Source: Mucilaginibacter sp. cycad4
GTDB taxonomy: Bacteria; Bacteroidota; Bacteroidia; Sphingobacteriales; Sphingobacteriaceae
Reading direction: 5' to 3'
Length of the DNA: 64,000 bases
Assembly: GCF_034263275.1 (NCBI RefSeq)
Contig: NZ_CP139559.1
Span: 4,278,001 to 4,342,000 of the forward strand
The notes beneath the pieces were generated by a model. It saw only the letters and a program-made list of their open reading frames with translations. It had not been told where the DNA came from and ran no database searches. Shown one piece after another: positions 61,043-64,000 of the stretch. The translations under genes and the position numbers were made by a program. The stretch's first letter is position 1, and every line of letters starts with the position of its first letter.

Positions 61043-61674
61043 GGATACAGTGTTTTTAAGTTATTGACCTCGTTCTGCTCCTGCTGGCGTTGAACCAACA
61101 GGATATTAGTACGTCGGTTAAAGTCTCGTAGAAAGGACAGTTTGTCGTTGCTGGAAGCATATATGCGATCAATGGCCGACAGGCGCTCGTCATCTGACAT
61201 TCGTAATTTTGAAGCGGTAATGATGTTGGCCAGGTCATTGACATCGTTTAAAGCGGCGCTCGTTAATTGCCCGTAAACTCTGGCGAGGTAATCGAGTTCA
61301 TCAGCGTTGAAACTCCCGCTGTTTTGAAATTGCCTGTAAGCTTTCCTATATTCCGAAAGGATACTGATCTCATCAGCGATAATATCAGCCACTCTTGCAT
61401 ATTTAGCTACTTCGGGATTAACCTGCATCAAGCCATTCAGGAAAACCGAATGCAGGTTGAAATTGCCCTGCGCCAGATCTTTTACCTGACCGTAGCCCTG
61501 TGTAAGGATGGAATACCCTTGCTGCATATCCGAAAGAATGGCCTTGAATTGCGTCAATTTTTCAATATCCAGTATCAATTGCTGAATGTCCTGATCCTGG
61601 GCTTTTGAGCGTTGAAAGCTGAGTGTGCAAAGCAAAACGCAGATACACCTCAACCAAATTTTAATTGATCCCAT
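61039..61674 (-). CDS. TraI-like conjugation protein, paralog 3
   Basis: 211 residues with an N-terminal signal (CICVLLCTLSFQRSKAQ). The helical body includes YSILTQGYGQVKDLAQGNFNLH and LDYLARVYGQLTSAALNDVNDLANIITASKLRMSDDERLSAIDRIY. The C-terminal ERLSAIDRIYASSNDKLSFLRDF and QEQNEVNNLKTLYP are shared with the two upstream paralogs. These are the TraI-type (VirB5/TrbJ-like) proteins of Bacteroidetes elements, predicted periplasmic helical pilus-related components. The start overlaps the previous gene by 14 bases and the end overlaps traJ by four. Confidence 0.8.
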   Translation of the reverse strand: MGSIKIWLRCICVLLCTLSFQRSKAQDQDIQQLILDIEKLTQFKAILSDMQQGYSILTQGYGQVKDLAQGNFNLHSVFLNGLMQVNPEVAKYARVADIIADEISILSEYRKAYRQFQNSGSFNADELDYLARVYGQLTSAALNDVNDLANIITASKLRMSDDERLSAIDRIYASSNDKLSFLRDFNRRTNILLVQRQQEQNEVNNLKTLYP

Positions 61675-62326
61675 AAACTTGTTTTAAACTGTTCATTTGA
61701 TTCAGTTCATTATTGTGCTGCGCCAGCAATACCCTGACCTGATTGCAAAAGGATTGGGTAAACGCATATTTATCTTTCATCCGGCTATAAATATTGTCAA
61801 GCCTGGTTAAGCGCTCGTCATCGGTCATTTGCGCCTTGTCGCCGGTCATCACCAGTTCCAGTTCGGCCAGGTCTTTATTACACTCGCTGATCACCTTATC
61901 CCTCACTTCGCCGATGTATTGCAGGGTGCTCTGATCCAAACCGTTCAGGCCGTTCAAACGATCATATTGCGGCGAAATCTGTAAAGCATAATTGGCAATG
62001 CTATCCGCTTTGGGTTTATTCCTGATCTCTGGGTTTATGGTCTTCAGCGAATTGTAATAAGAAGAGTGCAGGCCGTATTCACCTTTGACCCATCCGCCGA
62101 TATTGCCTAATCCATGCTGCGAAATTTGGTACCCCTGTTTGACATAGCTGCCATATTGCTCCAACGCGATGATCTGTTGTGTTAAATATTTGATCAGCGT
62201 TTTCTTTTGGTTGAACCATTCGGCGAACGTCTGTGCCTGAACAGGCTGAAAGCTGAAAGCAAAAAGCAGCCCCACCCAAACCCTCCCCAGTAGGGAGGGC
62301 TTAGCTAACCTCCTAATCAATTCCAT
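61661..62326 (-). CDS. TraI-like conjugation protein, paralog 2
   Basis: 221 residues with a signal segment (LLGRVWVGLLFAFSFQPVQAQ). The helical body has QIIALEQYGSYVKQGYQISQHGLGNIGGWVKGEYGLHSSYYNSLKTINPEI and TLQYIGEVRDKVISECNKDLAELELVMTGDKAQMTDDERLTRLDNIYSRMKDKY. The C-terminus NELNQMNSLKQVYGIN parallels both neighbours. It overlaps paralog 1 by 14 bases and paralog 3 by 14 bases. The role is as for paralog 3. Confidence 0.8.
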   Translation of the reverse strand: MELIRRLAKPSLLGRVWVGLLFAFSFQPVQAQTFAEWFNQKKTLIKYLTQQIIALEQYGSYVKQGYQISQHGLGNIGGWVKGEYGLHSSYYNSLKTINPEIRNKPKADSIANYALQISPQYDRLNGLNGLDQSTLQYIGEVRDKVISECNKDLAELELVMTGDKAQMTDDERLTRLDNIYSRMKDKYAFTQSFCNQVRVLLAQHNNELNQMNSLKQVYGIN

Positions 62327-63014
62327 AATACTTTTTTAAAGTGAGTACTTCGTTTTCGTCCTTTGCCCGTTGGATACTCAGCATATAATTCTGGTTATTG
62401 AATTGCTTCAGGTCGCTACAGTTGGTATCTACCCGGTCTGCTGCTTTATTAACCAGTTCCAGTCGTTTGGCATCGCTCATTTGCGTTTTAAAAGAATTGA
62501 TGACCACTAAAATTTCATCAAGGTTTTTGACGCTTTCCTGTAAGATACCCGAATAAACAGATTGCATATATTTCAATTCATCAGCAGAGAAATGCTTATC
62601 CGATTGGAGCAGGCCCCAGGCGTGATTGTACTGACCGACCAAAGTCGCCTGCTTTCCGGTCATATCTTTGATGTGCTCGTAATAGGCGATCACTGATTTG
62701 ACCTGCCAAAGTTCATTGTAGTAGTTATCATACAGATTTTTCTGTTTCTCTGACCAGTCCGATATCTCTGTAAGTTTGAGTTTGGACAGTTGATTTTCCA
62801 GTGCCTTCTGGGCGTTTTGCAACCAGATTGTTTTGTTCTGCAATCGCTGCACTTCCAGGTCGATGGCCCGGATCACCCGGCCAACCGTTTCCTGCAATAC
62901 CTGGCTGACCACAATCTGTGCATCCGCGCCCTCGGGCAGAGATACAAATACGGTGACTGCTGATAAAGGCAAAATGACCATATACTTTTTCATGATATTT
63001 AAAATTTTTGACAC
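62313..63014 (-). CDS. TraI-like conjugation protein, paralog 1
   Basis: 233 residues with a signal-like segment (YMVILPLSAVTVFVSLPEGADAQ). The first part differs from the other two (VSQVLQETVGRVIRAIDLEVQRLQNKTIWLQNAQKALENQL), and the rest shows the shared pattern (LKYMQSVYSGILQESVKNLDEILVVINSFKTQMSDAKRLELVNK, KDENEVLTLKKYYGID). It is the most divergent of the three and the first in the direction of reading. It begins 65 bases after the stop of the small lipoprotein gene. Confidence 0.78.
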   Translation of the reverse strand: MSKILNIMKKYMVILPLSAVTVFVSLPEGADAQIVVSQVLQETVGRVIRAIDLEVQRLQNKTIWLQNAQKALENQLSKLKLTEISDWSEKQKNLYDNYYNELWQVKSVIAYYEHIKDMTGKQATLVGQYNHAWGLLQSDKHFSADELKYMQSVYSGILQESVKNLDEILVVINSFKTQMSDAKRLELVNKAADRVDTNCSDLKQFNNQNYMLSIQRAKDENEVLTLKKYYGID

Positions 63015-63079
63015 AATAGCCTCCTTTTACACTGCCGGATGCAGTATATCAATCGTTATGTGATGAATAGTTCTGTTAA

Positions 63080-63451
63080 TTAATTCAGCTTGCGGTAAAC
63101 CGCCTGTTTCAGCAATAAAACGTGTTCGTCAGGGTCAAAACGAAACACCCGGCCTGTCGTCGTTTCATTGAGCACCCCGCTTTTTTCATCGTAGTTGCCC
63201 TCCAGTTTTTCAACTTGATGCTTCTTAGGCAAAAGCCGGCCATCACGGATAGCCTGGTAGCCGGTATTCCGGGTAATACTATAATGGTTCACATCGGTAT
63301 GGGTGAATATCAGGGTATCATCCGCTACCGCATATTCACCTTTGGTATGGTTCACATAAATACCGTCAATAAAAACTTGGTTTTTACTTGACTTACTTTG
63401 ACAGGCTGCTATGCATAACATGCCGATCATCATAGTTACTGCTGTTTTCAT
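63080..63451 (-). CDS. Small ICE lipoprotein
   Basis: 123 residues with a lipobox (CIAAC, Cys17). The body (GIYVNHTKGEYAVADDTLIFTHTDVNHYSITRNTGYQAIRDGRLL, KKHQVEKLEGNYDEKSGVLNETTTGRVFRFDPDEHVLLL) is beta-rich with a repeated G.Y pattern. It lies between traG and the TraI-like genes, where small lipoproteins are commonly found in Sphingobacteriales elements. No named family is recognised; an envelope or entry-exclusion role is only a guess. Confidence 0.65.
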   Translation of the reverse strand: MKTAVTMMIGMLCIAACQSKSSKNQVFIDGIYVNHTKGEYAVADDTLIFTHTDVNHYSITRNTGYQAIRDGRLLPKKHQVEKLEGNYDEKSGVLNETTTGRVFRFDPDEHVLLLKQAVYRKLN

Positions 63452-63459
63452 ATGCTTAC

Positions 63460-64000
63460 TTATTTGTTTTTGGTTTGTAGATCTGCTACCAGCATAGCGA
63501 TCCCTTTTTGTATGCTACCATATTTTTTTGCGTATTGCTGTACTTTGACTTTTTCGCTTTCTTCGGTGGTGTACGCGTAATATTCCGCCGGACTGACTTC
63601 GACCCGGTAAACTTTGGAATGCTGGCCCAGGGAGATAAATACCTCTTTGTATTTGCGTTTGGGATCATTTGCCCGGTTCATAGAAAGTACCTGTGCTTTT
63701 TCTTTATCCGTGAGGCCCAGCAATTCCTGTATCGCGTCAAACTTGTTTTGATATTTACTTTGATCTAAAAGGATCTTACAATCACTGTTATTAATGATCG
63801 CCTGTTTGACGATGGGACTGCTGATGATATCCTCGACTTCCTGGGTTACCACGATCGGTTCACCGTAGAACTTACGCATGGTCTTAAATAAATACCGGAT
63901 ATATTCAGCCATGCCTTCTTTGGCGATGGCCTTCCAGCATTCTTCTATCAGCACTACTTTTCGGATGCCAGGCAGCTTGCGCATTTTGGAGGTGATCATT
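63460..64000 (-). CDS. traG: TraG family conjugative transposon ATPase (C-terminal part, cut by edge)
   Basis: The visible C-terminal about 180 residues of the VirB4-like TraG ATPase. The Walker B region is KVVLIEECWKAI (hydrophobic run then Glu-Glu). Downstream are the conserved EYIRYLFKTMRKFYGEPIVVTQEVEDIISSPIVKQAII and LGLTDKEKAQVLSMN segments, typical of TraG/VirB4 proteins of Bacteroidetes elements. The N-terminus, including Walker A, lies beyond the right edge. TraG powers assembly of the type IV channel. It is the most upstream tra gene in this window. Confidence 0.92.
   Translation of the reverse strand, partial: MITSKMRKLPGIRKVVLIEECWKAIAKEGMAEYIRYLFKTMRKFYGEPIVVTQEVEDIISSPIVKQAIINNSDCKILLDQSKYQNKFDAIQELLGLTDKEKAQVLSMNRANDPKRKYKEVFISLGQHSKVYRVEVSPAEYYAYTTEESEKVKVQQYAKKYGSIQKGIAMLVADLQTKNK

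Overview
The window looks like a chromosome segment of a Bacteroidetes bacterium, most likely Sphingobacteriaceae (Mucilaginibacter/Pedobacter-like). The reasons are a SusC/SusD pair, several SPII lipoproteins, LytS/LytTR signalling, candidate TAnnTTTG promoter boxes, interspersed palindromic repeats, and a conjugative region with the CTnDOT-type gene order traG-I-J-K-L-M. I saw no rRNA, tRNA, CRISPR array or complete insertion sequence.

Region 1 (1-12.9 kb). A glycan-uptake operon runs leftward: SusC, SusD, a DUF4959/DUF5000 lipoprotein, and the first codons of another exported protein cut off by the window edge. Two palindromes sharing a TTTAGC/GCTAAA half-site lie upstream. A second TonB-dependent receptor follows. 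Then comes a tandem array of five ~114-bp hairpin units, and a LytS-type kinase, LytTR regulator and DUF1801 operon.

Region 2 (12.9-33.9 kb) is mostly single genes: a Big/FISUMP surface lipoprotein; a MocR regulator divergent from a GNAT and a class-V aminotransferase gene, with a candidate shared operator; a DUF1684 protein; a beta-helix protein; an unusual VIT-VWA-TonB plug-DUF2135 protein; a dienelactone hydrolase; a Gfo/Idh oxidoreductase; a GH92 mannosidase; an epoxide-hydrolase-like enzyme; Ohr; an M19 dipeptidase with a collagen-like insert; a thioesterase; and DoxX. Palindromic repeats fill several gaps.

Region 3 (34-50.6 kb). A decayed VOC gene is followed by an ammonium transporter, an NhaA antiporter and an OmpR-type two-component pair. 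This block is bracketed by two same-orientation copies of a hairpin-plus-tail element. Next are an AraC regulator and a secreted haloalkane dehalogenase fused to a SnoaL-like domain. A MarR regulator, an NAD(P)-binding protein, a lipoprotein cytochrome c, DoxX and a four-helix membrane protein are then read leftward. A second AraC regulator, an intact VOC protein, a DUF1801/YdeI protein and a decayed NTF2-like gene follow.

Region 4 (about 50.7 kb to the right edge) is one end of an integrative conjugative element. Its tra genes are read leftward, often overlapping by a few bases: traG (cut by the edge), a lipoprotein, three tandem TraI-like paralogs, traJ, traK, a traL-like gene and traM. Two paralogous accessory proteins lie on either side of traM. 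Further left are a histone H1-like Hc1 gene, a lipoprotein alpha/beta hydrolase on the opposite strand (probable cargo), and DUF932-type accessory genes. No traN, relaxase or integrase is visible, so the element must continue beyond the window. Two ICE genes carry single-base frameshifts.
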